Source of the DNA: Deltaproteobacteria bacterium
GTDB lineage: Bacteria > Desulfobacterota > Desulfobacteria > Desulfobacterales > Desulfatirhabdiaceae
DNA length: 64,000 nt
NCBI GenBank assembly: GCA_016219185.1
Contig: JACRBZ010000023.1
Coordinates: 1 to 64,000, forward strand
Reading direction: 5' to 3'
The notes beneath the pieces were generated by a model. That model was not told the DNA's origin. It was given only the letters and a program-made list of their open reading frames with translations, and did no database searches. Within the stretch, counting starts at the first letter, position 1; each line of letters begins with the position of its first letter. The position numbers and the translations under genes were made by a program. Positions 8,811 through 17,384 of this stretch are shown here, one piece after another.

Positions 8811-10401
8811 ACCCAACTCCTCCATGCCTATTGTCACCGCTTCCGAAATGCAGCAAATGGACCGGGAAACCATCGAATCCTTCGGCCTTCCGGGCAGGGT
8901 GCTGATGGAAAACGCCGGAAGGGGCGTGATTGATGTGATGATCCAGACATTTCCGGATATCTGCGATCAAGATATCGGTATCGCCACCGGCAGGGGAAAC
9001 AACGGCGGAGACGGGTTTGTCATCGCCCGCTATCTGGCAGCCATGGGCGCTGCCGTCAGCGTTTATCTCTTTTCGGATCGCGCGGCCGTCAAGGGCGATG
9101 CAGCGGCCAATCTGAAGCTTCTGGATGCGCTGAAAATTCCGGTTGTTGAAATTACGGACCCGGCCCTGCTGGCGCGGCATCAAATAGCCATGCGGCAACA
9201 CCGGATCTGGGTGGATGCGCTTCTGGGGACCGGCCTGAATGCCGAGGTCAAGGGGCTTTTCAGGACGGCCATTGAATTCTTGAACAGCCTGAATCGGCCC
9301 ATTATCGCCGTTGATATCCCCTCCGGCCTGAATGCGGACACGGGAATGATCTACGGGGCCTGCATCCGGGCCCATACCACCGTCACCTTCGGATTCCCCA
9401 AAATCGGCCATATCCTGTTTCCGGGTGCCGGGGTCACGGGCCGCCTGGAAATTATCGATATCGGCATACCGCCGCACATTGTCCGTGCCGTCGGACCCAA
9501 ACACCACATCCTGACGTCAGAAGCCATCGCCAGCTCTTTTCCCCGAAGAGAAGCGACCAGTCACAAGGGAACAACCGGGCATGTGCTGGTAATCGGCGGG
9601 TCCACCGGAAAAGCCGGGGCCGCCGTCATGAGCGGACTTGGGGCCTTAAGATCCGGGGCCGGTCTGGTCACGCTGGCAATTCCCGAAAGCCTGAATACCA
9701 TCATCCAATCCCGGATTTCCGAAATCATGACAGCTCCGATGAATGGCCGGAAGGAAGGCCTCTGGGATGACTCGGTTCTTGACGCTATCCGGGAGCAGCT
9801 TCAGGGGAAAAAATGCCTGGCCATGGGTCCCGGCATGAGTGCCTTGCCCGAAACCCGGAAACTCGTGATCGAGATTCTGCGCGGCGTCTCCATTCCGGTG
9901 GTTCTGGATGCGGACGGCTTAAACTGCGTTTGCGGCCGGCTCGATGTGCTGAAGGACCTGAAGGCCCCGGCGATTTTAACCCCGCATCCCGGAGAAATGT
10001 CCCGGTTGACAGGAGTGAGTGTTTCGGATATTCAGGCAGACCGGATCGGAATTGCCAGACGGTTTTCCCGGGACCATCATGTCCACCTGATTTTAAAAGG
10101 AGCCAGAACCGTTATTGCGCATCCGGATGGCACCGTGTATATCAACCCGACCGCAAATCCGGGAATGGCAGCCGCCGGCATGGGCGATGTGCTGACCGGC
10201 GTCATCGCGGGGCTCCTGGCACAGGGGCTGGGAGCCGAAGATGCATCCCATGCCGGCGTTTATCTTCATGGAAAGGCCGCGGACGCGTTTTGCGAATCGA
10301 AAGGACCGTTTGGATTTCTGGCATCGGAAGTGGCCGGGGCCCTGCCGGGTGTCATCAAGGAGGTCCTGGACGGGAAGATGACGGTCGAAAGGTTGAAATG
10401 A
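8800..10401 (+). CDS. nnr: bifunctional NAD(P)H-hydrate epimerase / ADP-dependent dehydratase
   Basis: The product has 533 residues and repairs hydrated NADH and NADPH. The N-terminal YjeF_N epimerase domain (about 5-220) has GRGNNGGDGFVIARY; the C-terminal ribokinase-like dehydratase domain (about 235-525) has the nucleotide motif AAGMGDVLTGVIAGLL. The frame is open further upstream (to 8686), but the ATG at 8800 overlaps the ybeY stop and gives the normal N-terminus, so I use it. Its stop overlaps the tsaE start (ATGA). Confidence 0.94.
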   Translation: MTDKPNSSMPIVTASEMQQMDRETIESFGLPGRVLMENAGRGVIDVMIQTFPDICDQDIGIATGRGNNGGDGFVIARYLAAMGAAVSVYLFSDRAAVKGDAAANLKLLDALKIPVVEITDPALLARHQIAMRQHRIWVDALLGTGLNAEVKGLFRTAIEFLNSLNRPIIAVDIPSGLNADTGMIYGACIRAHTTVTFGFPKIGHILFPGAGVTGRLEIIDIGIPPHIVRAVGPKHHILTSEAIASSFPRREATSHKGTTGHVLVIGGSTGKAGAAVMSGLGALRSGAGLVTLAIPESLNTIIQSRISEIMTAPMNGRKEGLWDDSVLDAIREQLQGKKCLAMGPGMSALPETRKLVIEILRGVSIPVVLDADGLNCVCGRLDVLKDLKAPAILTPHPGEMSRLTGVSVSDIQADRIGIARRFSRDHHVHLILKGARTVIAHPDGTVYINPTANPGMAAAGMGDVLTGVIAGLLAQGLGAEDASHAGVYLHGKAADAFCESKGPFGFLASEVAGALPGVIKEVLDGKMTVERLK

Positions 10402-10892
10402 CCCGTTCGTTTCTCATCTCTTCCGGCAGCGTTGAAGAAACCCGCAGGATCGGCCGGCTCATCGGAGAGACGGCCGATGCCGGCACCATTATAGCACTGA
10501 GAGGGGATCTGGGAAGCGGAAAAACCGCCCTGGTCCAGGGACTTGCCAGGGGACTAAAAGTTCCGGAGAAGGTGTATGTCACCAGCCCTTCCTATACCCT
10601 GGTCAATGAATATCCGGGCAGACTTTCCCTGTTTCATCTGGATTTGTACCGCTTGTCGGATCTTGATTTCGAGGATATCGGGCTCCATGATATTCTGGAT
10701 ACGCACACGGCCGTGGTCGCCATCGAATGGGCGGAACGACTCGGCCCGGATGAGTTTTCAAAATGCCTCGACCTTCGGATGGAAATCACCGGGGAGAATA
10801 CGCGAGACATTGTTTTTACTGCTAACGGGGACAGATATCTTCAATTGCTGACCCGAATAGAACATCGTTTAAAGGAGAACCTATGGCATTGA
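10398..10892 (+). CDS. tsaE: tRNA threonylcarbamoyladenosine biosynthesis ATPase TsaE
   Basis: The product has 164 residues. It carries Walker [11 protein letters not shown] (about 36-45) and the family signatures [11 protein letters not shown] and LFHLDLYRL, with IEWAERLG near 113-120. TsaE works with TsaB and TsaD to place t6A on ANN-decoding tRNAs. The frame is open upstream inside nnr, but the ATG at 10398, overlapping the nnr stop, fits the family. The 3' end overlaps lysC by 10 bp, so translation is probably coupled. Confidence 0.94.
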   Translation: MTRSFLISSGSVEETRRIGRLIGETADAGTIIALRGDLGSGKTALVQGLARGLKVPEKVYVTSPSYTLVNEYPGRLSLFHLDLYRLSDLDFEDIGLHDILDTHTAVVAIEWAERLGPDEFSKCLDLRMEITGENTRDIVFTANGDRYLQLLTRIEHRLKENLWH

Positions 10893-12109
10893 TCGTCCAA
10901 AAATACGGCGGAACCTCCGTCGCGGATCTTGACCGCATCCGAAATGTCGCCAATCGGGTGATAAAAACCTATGACCAGGGAAATGACGTGGTGGTGATTC
11001 TCTCGGCAATGGCCGGAATCACCGACAGCCTCATCGATCTGGCGCAACAGATCACCCATTACCCGGAAAAGCGCGAGCTGGACGTGCTGCTGGCAACCGG
11101 TGAGCAGACCACGGCCGCGCTCCTGGCCATGACCCTGAATGCCATGAATTATCCGGCCCAGTCGCTTCTGGGGCATCAGGCGGAAGTGGTTACGGACTGC
11201 ACGTTCGGAAATGCCCGGATCATGGATATCGGGGCCACCCGAATCAAGGAATTTCTGGCCAACCGCAGCATCGTCGTGGTGGCCGGTTTTCAGGGGTGCG
11301 ATACCAACGGCAACATCACGACCCTTGGCCGCGGCGGGTCCGACACCTCGGCCGTTGCCATTGCCGCCGCCATCAAGGCGGATATCTGCGAAATCTACAC
11401 CGATGTCAACGGCGTTTATACCACAGACCCCAATATTTGCAGCGATGCGAAAAAAATAGACCGGATTTCTTACGAGGAAATGCTGGAAATGGCCAGTCTC
11501 GGCGCCAAGGTCCTCCAGATCCGCTCGGTTGAGTTTGCCAAAAAATACAATGTCGCGGTTCACGTCAGATCGTCATTTTCAGAGGAGGAAGGAACCATGG
11601 TGGTGAATGAAGATAAAAGCATGGAGCGTCTGGTGGTATCCAGCGTTACCGTCAACAAAAAAGAAGCCCGCATTACCCTGATCAAGGTGCCGGATCAGCC
11701 CGGAGTTGCGGCAAAGATTTTCTCGCCCATTTCCGATGCCGGCATCAATGTGGACATGATCATTCAAAACCGCCACTCTGGAAAATTCAATGATTTAACG
11801 TTCACGGTTCCCACGGCCGATTTTGAGCAGGCCATGGAACTGGCGCGAAAAATTGCAGCGGAAATCAATGCGGAAGATGTCATGGGCGACACCAACATCG
11901 CCAAGGTTTCGGTCATCGGGGTCGGCATGAAGAACCATTCGGGCGTGGCTTCCCGCATGTTTGCCGCACTTGCCGCCGAAAATATCAACATTCTGATGAT
12001 CAGCACCTCTGAAATCCGCATCTCCTGCGTCATTTCCGAAAAATACGCCGAACTGGCGGTTCGGGCCCTGCACGCGGAATTCAAGCTCGACCAATTGGTG
12101 GCTTCGTAA
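10883..12109 (+). CDS. lysC: aspartate kinase
   Basis: The product has 408 residues, typical of the monofunctional LysC class. It starts with the nucleotide/substrate motif QKYGGTSV, contains the [12 protein letters not shown] stretch (about 152-163), and ends with two ACT domains (about 265-405) that normally mediate lysine or threonine feedback. It phosphorylates aspartate, the first step to lysine, threonine and methionine. AAGGAG lies just before the ATG. It is the last of the tightly overlapped genes of the operon. Confidence 0.95.
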   Translation: MALIVQKYGGTSVADLDRIRNVANRVIKTYDQGNDVVVILSAMAGITDSLIDLAQQITHYPEKRELDVLLATGEQTTAALLAMTLNAMNYPAQSLLGHQAEVVTDCTFGNARIMDIGATRIKEFLANRSIVVVAGFQGCDTNGNITTLGRGGSDTSAVAIAAAIKADICEIYTDVNGVYTTDPNICSDAKKIDRISYEEMLEMASLGAKVLQIRSVEFAKKYNVAVHVRSSFSEEEGTMVVNEDKSMERLVVSSVTVNKKEARITLIKVPDQPGVAAKIFSPISDAGINVDMIIQNRHSGKFNDLTFTVPTADFEQAMELARKIAAEINAEDVMGDTNIAKVSVIGVGMKNHSGVASRMFAALAAENINILMISTSEIRISCVISEKYAELAVRALHAEFKLDQLVAS

Positions 12110-12150
12110 GAAGTTCAGCAGGCGGAACGATAGTCGTTGCGGAGTGTCAT

Positions 12151-12771
12151 TTGGGTGATTACAGCGTCGTGGTTCTGGACTTTGAGACAACCGGCCTTTC
12201 CCCGGACAACGGGGACCGGGCCATCGAGATCGGTGCGGTCCTGGTTTCCAACAACCGGATCATGGATCGGTTCCAGAGCCTGATGAACCCCGGAAAGCGC
12301 ATCAGCCTTTTTATTCAGGACTACACGGGCATCACCAACGCGATGCTGAAAAAGGCACCGCCGATAAATGAAGTCATGCACGAATTTTGGAACTTCATGG
12401 CCGGGCACCCCTTGGTGGCTCACAACGCCAATTTCGATCGCAAGTTCCTGGATGCCGAACTCCAGCGCATCGGAAAGCGCCGGACCCGGGAATTTGCCTG
12501 CTCGATGCTGGCCTCGCGCCGTATCTATCCGGATGCACCCGGTCACAATCTGCAAGCGCTTGTCCGGTACACGGACATCACCACGGACGGCACCTTTCAC
12601 CGGGCCCTTGCCGATGCGGAAATGACAGCCCGTCTGTGGATCGGCATGATCAACGAACTGAAAACCGTCCATCATCTCCGGCAGGTCCCCTTTGATCTCA
12701 TGCGGCGACTTTCCAAAGTCTCCAAGGCCGCCGCACCCGCCTATCTTGCACGAATTGCCGAAAGGCCCTGA
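12151..12771 (+). CDS. DEDDh 3'-5' exonuclease, DnaQ/PolC epsilon-like
   Basis: The product has 206 residues. Exonuclease motifs are complete: DFETTG (about 10-15) for ExoI, AHNANFDRKFLD (about 90-101) for ExoII and HRALADAEM (about 150-158) for ExoIII, with the ExoIII His giving the DEDDh class. I place the start at a TTG (12151) because GGAG lies six bases upstream and no ATG fits. It could be a proofreading-like or repair exonuclease; no polymerase domain is attached. It follows lysC by 41 bp. Confidence 0.88.
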   Translation: MGDYSVVVLDFETTGLSPDNGDRAIEIGAVLVSNNRIMDRFQSLMNPGKRISLFIQDYTGITNAMLKKAPPINEVMHEFWNFMAGHPLVAHNANFDRKFLDAELQRIGKRRTREFACSMLASRRIYPDAPGHNLQALVRYTDITTDGTFHRALADAEMTARLWIGMINELKTVHHLRQVPFDLMRRLSKVSKAAAPAYLARIAERP

Positions 12772-12840
12772 TGACAGCCTGACAATGATCTTTTGATGAT
12801 CTTACGGAATTCGGCCTGCGGCCACCCATAAGAAAAAGCG

Positions 12841-12870
12841 TTGCCAACAGTACATAAAGCTGGCAATATA
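12841..12870 (+). promoter_or_regulatory. possible promoter with overlapping inverted repeat before the Uma2 gene
   Basis: TTGCCA (12841-12846) and TGGCAA (12861-12866) form a perfect 6-bp inverted repeat. TTGCCA could also serve as a -35 element with AATATA (12865-12870) as the -10, 18 bp apart. It lies 22 bp before the ATG of the following gene. Confidence 0.25.
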
Positions 12871-12892
12871 TCAAAAATAATGAGGTGTCCCA

Positions 12893-13465
12893 ATGACTGC
12901 AACGCCCAAACCATCGATCCCGGTTGAAGACTATTTGGCGCAAGAGCGTTCAGGCAGCACCAGAAATGAATATTTCGCCGGCGACGTCTTTGCGATGGCA
13001 GGGGGAAGCGAAGCGCACAATCTCATCGCGGGCAATACGTATGCCGGTCTGCATGCCCAGTTCCGGCTCCGACCCTGCCGGGTGTATCCAAGTGATATGC
13101 GCGTCAAGATCAGCCAGACCAGCCTGTACACCTATCCGGATATTTCAATTGTCTGCGGCCAGTCCCAGTTTGAAGATGACCATCGGGATACATTATTGAA
13201 TCCGACCGTTATCATCGAAGTGCTCTCGCCCTCCACCGAAAGCTATGATCGCGGAAAAAAATTTCAGAACTACCGAATGATCGCATCATTACAGGAATAT
13301 CTGCTCATTTCCCAGGACGCCCGCCATATTGAACACTATGTCCGCCAATCCGATCACAACTGGTTACTTTCCGAAGTCAGCGCCATGGATGATGTGATTT
13401 TTATGCCGTCCGTGGAAAGTAAACTGGCTGTTTCGGATGTCTATGAAAAAATTGATCTATTGTGA
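12893..13465 (+). CDS. Uma2 family (DUF820) putative endonuclease-fold protein
   Basis: The product has 190 residues. The family pattern is seen in order: VEDYLAQE near the start, EYFAGDVFAMAGGSEAHN (about 26-43), PSDMRVKI, YTYPDISIVCG (about 81-91), PTVIIEVLSPSTESYDRGKKFQNY (about 102-125) and EYLLI. The PD-(D/E)XK residues are in the PDI and VIIEVLS segments. Uma2 genes are common in cyanobacteria and scattered in other bacteria; their biological role is not established. It stands alone between housekeeping and CoA-metabolism genes. Confidence 0.85.
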   Translation: MTATPKPSIPVEDYLAQERSGSTRNEYFAGDVFAMAGGSEAHNLIAGNTYAGLHAQFRLRPCRVYPSDMRVKISQTSLYTYPDISIVCGQSQFEDDHRDTLLNPTVIIEVLSPSTESYDRGKKFQNYRMIASLQEYLLISQDARHIEHYVRQSDHNWLLSEVSAMDDVIFMPSVESKLAVSDVYEKIDLL

Positions 13466-13546
13466 CAAAACGCCTCAATGCGCGGCATCATAACTCGAGA
13501 CGGAATCGAAAAGCCTGCCTGAAAACCTATCAGATTAAGGAATTTT

Positions 13547-14335
13547 ATGATGGATTATACAAGAATAACGGTTGAAACACGCGGCCATGTAAACCTTATG
13601 GGACTTAACCGCCCGGAAAAACAAAACGCTTTCGACCTGGAGATGTATGCGGAGCTCGCGCGCGCTTACGGCGAACTGGACAGAAACCCGGAGCTTCGCT
13701 GCGGCGTTCTCTTTGCGCACGGAAAGCATTTTACCTCGGGGCTGGAACTCGACAAGTGGGCGCCGGTGCTGGCAAGCGGCAAGTGGACGGTCCCGGAAGG
13801 GTGTATCCATCCCCTCGGCATGGACGGTAGTGCAAGGTGTAAAAAACCAGTGGTTATGGCGATTCAAGGCAGATGCTATACCATTGGTTTTGAGCTGCTG
13901 CTGGCTCAGGATATTCGCGTGGCATCAACGGATTCACGCATTGCCCTGCTGGAAGTCAAGCGCGGCATCTATCCGGTGGGCGGCGGCACGGTGCGGCTCT
14001 TCAGGGAGATCGGCTGGGGGAATGCCATGAGATATCTTCTCACCGGCGATGAGATGACCGGCCCTGAGGCGCTCCGGCTGGGCCTGGTTCAGGAACTGAC
14101 CGAACCGGATAAGGTGCTGGATCGCGCCATTGAAATTGCCACGGACATATCCAGGCGCGCGCCGCTCGGCGTCATGGCAGCCCTCAATTCCGCGCGGATC
14201 GCCGCAACCAACGGACCCGAGGCCGCGTTTGCAAGGCTCATCCCGGATCTTAAGCCCATCATGGAAAGCGAGGATGCGATCGAGGGCGTCATGTCTTTTA
14301 TCGAGAGGCGAGAGGCAAATTTCAAGGGAAAATAA
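13547..14335 (+). CDS. enoyl-CoA hydratase/isomerase (crotonase) family protein
   Basis: The product has 262 residues. The crotonase fold is visible: NRPEKQNAFD (about 23-32), the oxyanion-hole segment HGKHFTSGLEL (about 57-67), the second oxyanion region KKPVVMAIQGRCYTIGFELLLAQDIRVAS (about 99-127) and GIYPVGGGTVRL. At the usual first catalytic Glu position the sequence is CYTIGFELLLA, unlike classical hydratases, so the exact reaction is uncertain. AAGGA precedes a doubled ATG at 13547/13550. It is convergent with the operon ending at 14449 and could supply the hydratase step that operon lacks. Confidence 0.85.
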   Translation: MMDYTRITVETRGHVNLMGLNRPEKQNAFDLEMYAELARAYGELDRNPELRCGVLFAHGKHFTSGLELDKWAPVLASGKWTVPEGCIHPLGMDGSARCKKPVVMAIQGRCYTIGFELLLAQDIRVASTDSRIALLEVKRGIYPVGGGTVRLFREIGWGNAMRYLLTGDEMTGPEALRLGLVQELTEPDKVLDRAIEIATDISRRAPLGVMAALNSARIAATNGPEAAFARLIPDLKPIMESEDAIEGVMSFIERREANFKGK

Positions 14336-14448
14336 TCAGCTTGAAATCGACATCGATGAAGGCATGAAGGTGAACGACAACACACCCGGCACGGCGATTA
14401 AAAAGATCGCGCCGGGAGGCTGGCTGTTTTCTGGCATCCCATCACTTT

Positions 14449-14760
14449 TCATAGACGAGGGGCCTGAAGTTCTCCGAAACCGATGGTTTTATACCGGCCG
14501 GTGTATCTGAAATTTCTGATGGCGACAATCGCGTCTTCCGGGCAGATGGCGATACAATCCGAGCACATCATGCATTCGACGGGCTGTTTCATTCCGGCTT
14601 TTTGATCCATCATTTCAAGGGTGTTAGAAGGACAGACCTTCACGCACAAGCCGCAGCCGCCGCATTTTTCATGATCAAATGTAACCATGCCCCATTCCAC
14701 CTGGGATGGATCATCGTATACGGGGATGCGTCTTCTTTCGGAAAATGTCAGATTTGCCAT
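14449..14760 (-). CDS. 2[4Fe-4S] ferredoxin
   Basis: The product has 103 residues. Two complete cluster motifs are seen: C33-x2-C36-x2-C39-x3-C43-P and C63-x2-C66-x2-C69-x3-C73-P. An N-terminal 30-residue extension and a short C-terminal tail flank them. GAGGAG precedes the ATG. It is the last gene of operon 1, 16 bp after the nitroreductase gene, and is likely its electron partner or that of the DUF2148 proteins upstream; this partnership is inferred. Confidence 0.9.
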   Translation of the reverse strand: MANLTFSERRRIPVYDDPSQVEWGMVTFDHEKCGGCGLCVKVCPSNTLEMMDQKAGMKQPVECMMCSDCIAICPEDAIVAIRNFRYTGRYKTIGFGELQAPRL

Positions 14761-14776
14761 TTCTTATCTCCTCATC

Positions 14777-15493
14777 CTAATGAACCACCGTTTTAATGCC
14801 GTTTTCATACCAGTCGACTTCATGGGTGGGCCGCGAGATCATTGCGTCCGGCTCCCCGACGGGCCACCCGATCGCCAGGCTGGTTGTAAATTTATAGGGA
14901 TATTGGATGCCGAGCCTCTTTTTCCATTTTCCGGTATACTGAAAGGCAAGCTTGGCAAAACTGACCCAGCAAGTGCCCAGCCCCATGCTGTGGGCCGTCA
15001 GCACCATGTTCTGGCCGGCGATACCGCAATCCAGGTCCGGATTGGATATGCCGCGAACATCTTTAAAAATCATGATGACCGTGGGCGCGCCATGATACAA
15101 TCCCAGTTTGCGGTCGGCTATCAATGTGACGGCGCCGAACGGCATGGGGTGGAGATCCGCCGGTTTAAACAGGATGTTTAATTTGGCAATGGGCAGACGC
15201 CATCTTTTGCCGGGAATCCGGTAGTCGATCAGGGACTTGAATATTTTGCAGATTTGTATCGTTGTCTCGGTCACGCCCTGGATAATCTCAGGCTCCCTTA
15301 ACACAACAAATTTCCAGGGTTGCCCGTTTCCGGCCGACGGCGCGAATCGCCCCGCCTCCAGGATTCTTTTAACCATGAATTCCGGGACCTGCTCCTTTTT
15401 GTACATCCGGACGCTGCGCCGCTTCAAAATGACTTCTTCCGTCGGTGTCCATCCGGTTTTCAATCGTTCAACGGCCTGTTCATGATTCGCCAT
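14777..15493 (-). CDS. nitroreductase family FMN oxidoreductase
   Basis: The product has 238 residues. The FMN-binding N-terminal motif KRRSVRMYKKEQVP and the FAPSAGNGQPWKFVV segment (about 51-65) are typical, as is GLGTCWVSFAKLA near residue 160. I take the ATG at 15493 because GGAGG lies six bases upstream; a TTG at 15508 overlaps that ribosome site. The family covers nitro-, enone- and quinone-type reductions and some dehydrogenations, so the substrate is open. It pairs with the ferredoxin gene at the end of operon 1. Confidence 0.88.
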   Translation of the reverse strand: MANHEQAVERLKTGWTPTEEVILKRRSVRMYKKEQVPEFMVKRILEAGRFAPSAGNGQPWKFVVLREPEIIQGVTETTIQICKIFKSLIDYRIPGKRWRLPIAKLNILFKPADLHPMPFGAVTLIADRKLGLYHGAPTVIMIFKDVRGISNPDLDCGIAGQNMVLTAHSMGLGTCWVSFAKLAFQYTGKWKKRLGIQYPYKFTTSLAIGWPVGEPDAMISRPTHEVDWYENGIKTVVH

Positions 15494-15606
15494 GTTCCAC
15501 CTCCGCAAAAATAATTCTGATCCTTTTGTTCCGGGGTTGTACCTTACGCCAACCGCGCCGTGACATCAACCGATAGATCGTTGCCATGGAAAAAACGCCC
15601 TCATTG

Positions 15607-16545
15607 TTACTTGTTGCTGGACATGGCAAAGGATTCAAACGCCTGGCGTGAATTGAACATAAATTGATAACCTGTTTGCCGGACGAGCTTTTCGCTGGAT
15701 GCAATCCATGGATTGATCATCATTCGCATGGCCGGGGAAGGAAATCGGGTGATGAAGGAAAGGCGCAGGAACCAGGACAGGTTGTTCAGCGGATATAACA
15801 ACCACCAGGGAAGCGGGACTCGCGTGTTGCCCAGTGTTTTGACCATTTCAGAAAAGCTCAGGGTGCCTTCCGCCGTTACATTGAATTCTCCGCCCATCCG
15901 CTTTTCCAGCAACAAGGCCATGACATTGACCAGGTCATCCTCGTGAACGAACTGCCAGGGAAGCGTTTTTGAAGGGAGCATGACGATTTTTTTCTTCAAA
16001 TGCTCGGCCATGGGATTTTTGAATCCCGGACCCACCACGAAACAAGGCCGAACGATGGTGACGGTAATATCCGGATGCCCGGAGATGAATCCCCGCAGGA
16101 TGCTTTCGATTTCCTTCTTGTTTTTCGCATAGGTGAAGTCGTCGTTTCCGCGCAGGGGACTGCCTTCGGTCAGGGGCGAATCGTTATTCGGATAAAACCC
16201 GTAAGCAGTCGTTGAACTGGTATAGAGTATCTGTTTGATTCCGGCCTTTACGCAAGCATCCAGAACATTGCGGGTGCCCCCTTTATTGATGTCCTCCATT
16301 TGTTTCTTATCGTGGATGGGCGGAAGGACATAGGCGGTATGAACCACGGTATCAATTTTATTCTGGCCGATGATATCATCCATGGACTCCAGAATGTCTC
16401 TTTTAATGAATTGATACTTCGAAAACTTCTGATTCGCCGGCTTGATATCCGTACCCACGACCGTTTTCACCCAATCCTTTTGACAAAGGATTTCAACCAT
16501 TCTTCCGCCGATATACCCGGCTGCGCCGGTGACCAGTATGTTCAC
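15607..16545 (-). CDS. NAD-dependent epimerase/dehydratase (extended SDR)
   Basis: The product has 312 residues. The extended-SDR cofactor motif TGAAGYIGG is at the N-terminus (about 6-14) and YTSSTTAYG lies near residues 107-115; the catalytic Tyr/Lys pair is probably YAKNKKE (Tyr about 137). I use the GTG at 16545, which has AAGGAGG upstream and overlaps the preceding gene's stop (GTGA), rather than a start further upstream in the same frame. In steroid and hopanoid contexts this fold includes 3-beta-hydroxysteroid dehydrogenase-like enzymes; the function here is not determined. Confidence 0.85.
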   Translation of the reverse strand: MNILVTGAAGYIGGRMVEILCQKDWVKTVVGTDIKPANQKFSKYQFIKRDILESMDDIIGQNKIDTVVHTAYVLPPIHDKKQMEDINKGGTRNVLDACVKAGIKQILYTSSTTAYGFYPNNDSPLTEGSPLRGNDDFTYAKNKKEIESILRGFISGHPDITVTIVRPCFVVGPGFKNPMAEHLKKKIVMLPSKTLPWQFVHEDDLVNVMALLLEKRMGGEFNVTAEGTLSFSEMVKTLGNTRVPLPWWLLYPLNNLSWFLRLSFITRFPSPAMRMMINPWIASSEKLVRQTGYQFMFNSRQAFESFAMSSNK

Positions 16546-17330
16546 GATCTTCCTCCTTCTTCCGAGGGTATCGTCAGCATCTTGACGATGAATCGCTGGG
16601 CAAACGGCATGAGCCAGCAAAGAAAAGCCAAAGACGCCGTTGCACCGATATTCCAATGCAGTTTATCGCGATGTGACGCCTTCCAGACGGTTTCGGCGAC
16701 TTTGCCGGATTCCATACGAATTCCCATCTTGCTGATGCTGAAAACGTCTTCATTTACTTCCAGTAGCGGGGTATTGACGTACGGCGGTTTGATGTCGCAC
16801 ACATAGACGCCGTGTCTTTCCATCTCGAGATTCAATGCTTCGGTCATGGCGCTCAGGGCATGTTTGGTGGCCGAATACACGGACAGATCCGGAAGACCGT
16901 AAATGGATGAAGCAGAAGACATATTGATGATTCTGGAACCTTGTGTTTGTTTTAAATACTTCATGGCATAATAGGCGCAGCTCAGGCAGCCCTTGAGATT
17001 GATATCAACGATCCGGTGATGGATTTCCAGATCGACATTTTCAAAAAGACCGAATTTGACGATGCCGGCATTATTCAAAAGCACATCCAGTTTGCCGTCC
17101 GTTTTTTCCGCAAACGCGTCAAATCCCTTTCGAACGCTTTCCGGAACCGTGACATCCATGACCCCGAAAAAGCAGTTCTCTTTTCCGATCCGGGTCTCAA
17201 GATTTTTCAATCCGGATTCATTCACATCAGAAATACCCACAAACCAGCCATTTTTTGCAAACAGCAAGGCGGTTTCACGCCCGATGCCGGATGCCGCACC
17301 GGTGATGAATATGCTTTTCCGGTCATTCAT
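16542..17330 (-). CDS. short-chain dehydrogenase/reductase (classical SDR), operon 1
   Basis: The product has 262 residues. It has TGAASGIG near residues 10-17, NNAG (about 87-90), a Ser in MSSASS and the catalytic YSATKHA (about 151-157). It probably oxidises a hydroxyacyl-CoA or related alcohol. The ATG at 17330 has GAGG nine bases upstream; a GTG at 17381 just after the thiolase stop is an alternative that adds 17 basic residues. A hydrophobic C-terminal segment (about 232-252) may contact the membrane. The paralogue in operon 2 (26815-27648) occupies the same place after the thiolase. Confidence 0.88.
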   Translation of the reverse strand: MNDRKSIFITGAASGIGRETALLFAKNGWFVGISDVNESGLKNLETRIGKENCFFGVMDVTVPESVRKGFDAFAEKTDGKLDVLLNNAGIVKFGLFENVDLEIHHRIVDINLKGCLSCAYYAMKYLKQTQGSRIINMSSASSIYGLPDLSVYSATKHALSAMTEALNLEMERHGVYVCDIKPPYVNTPLLEVNEDVFSISKMGIRMESGKVAETVWKASHRDKLHWNIGATASLAFLCWLMPFAQRFIVKMLTIPSEEGGRS

Positions 17331-17384
17331 GTTGCGAATCCTCACTTTTTCCAATCGATACTTCCGTAAAGGGATTTTCACAAG

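Noticed and set aside
14130-14510. 126-codon plus frame over the crotonase 3' end and ferredoxin 3' end
   Set aside because: It is a shadow frame across two well-supported convergent genes.
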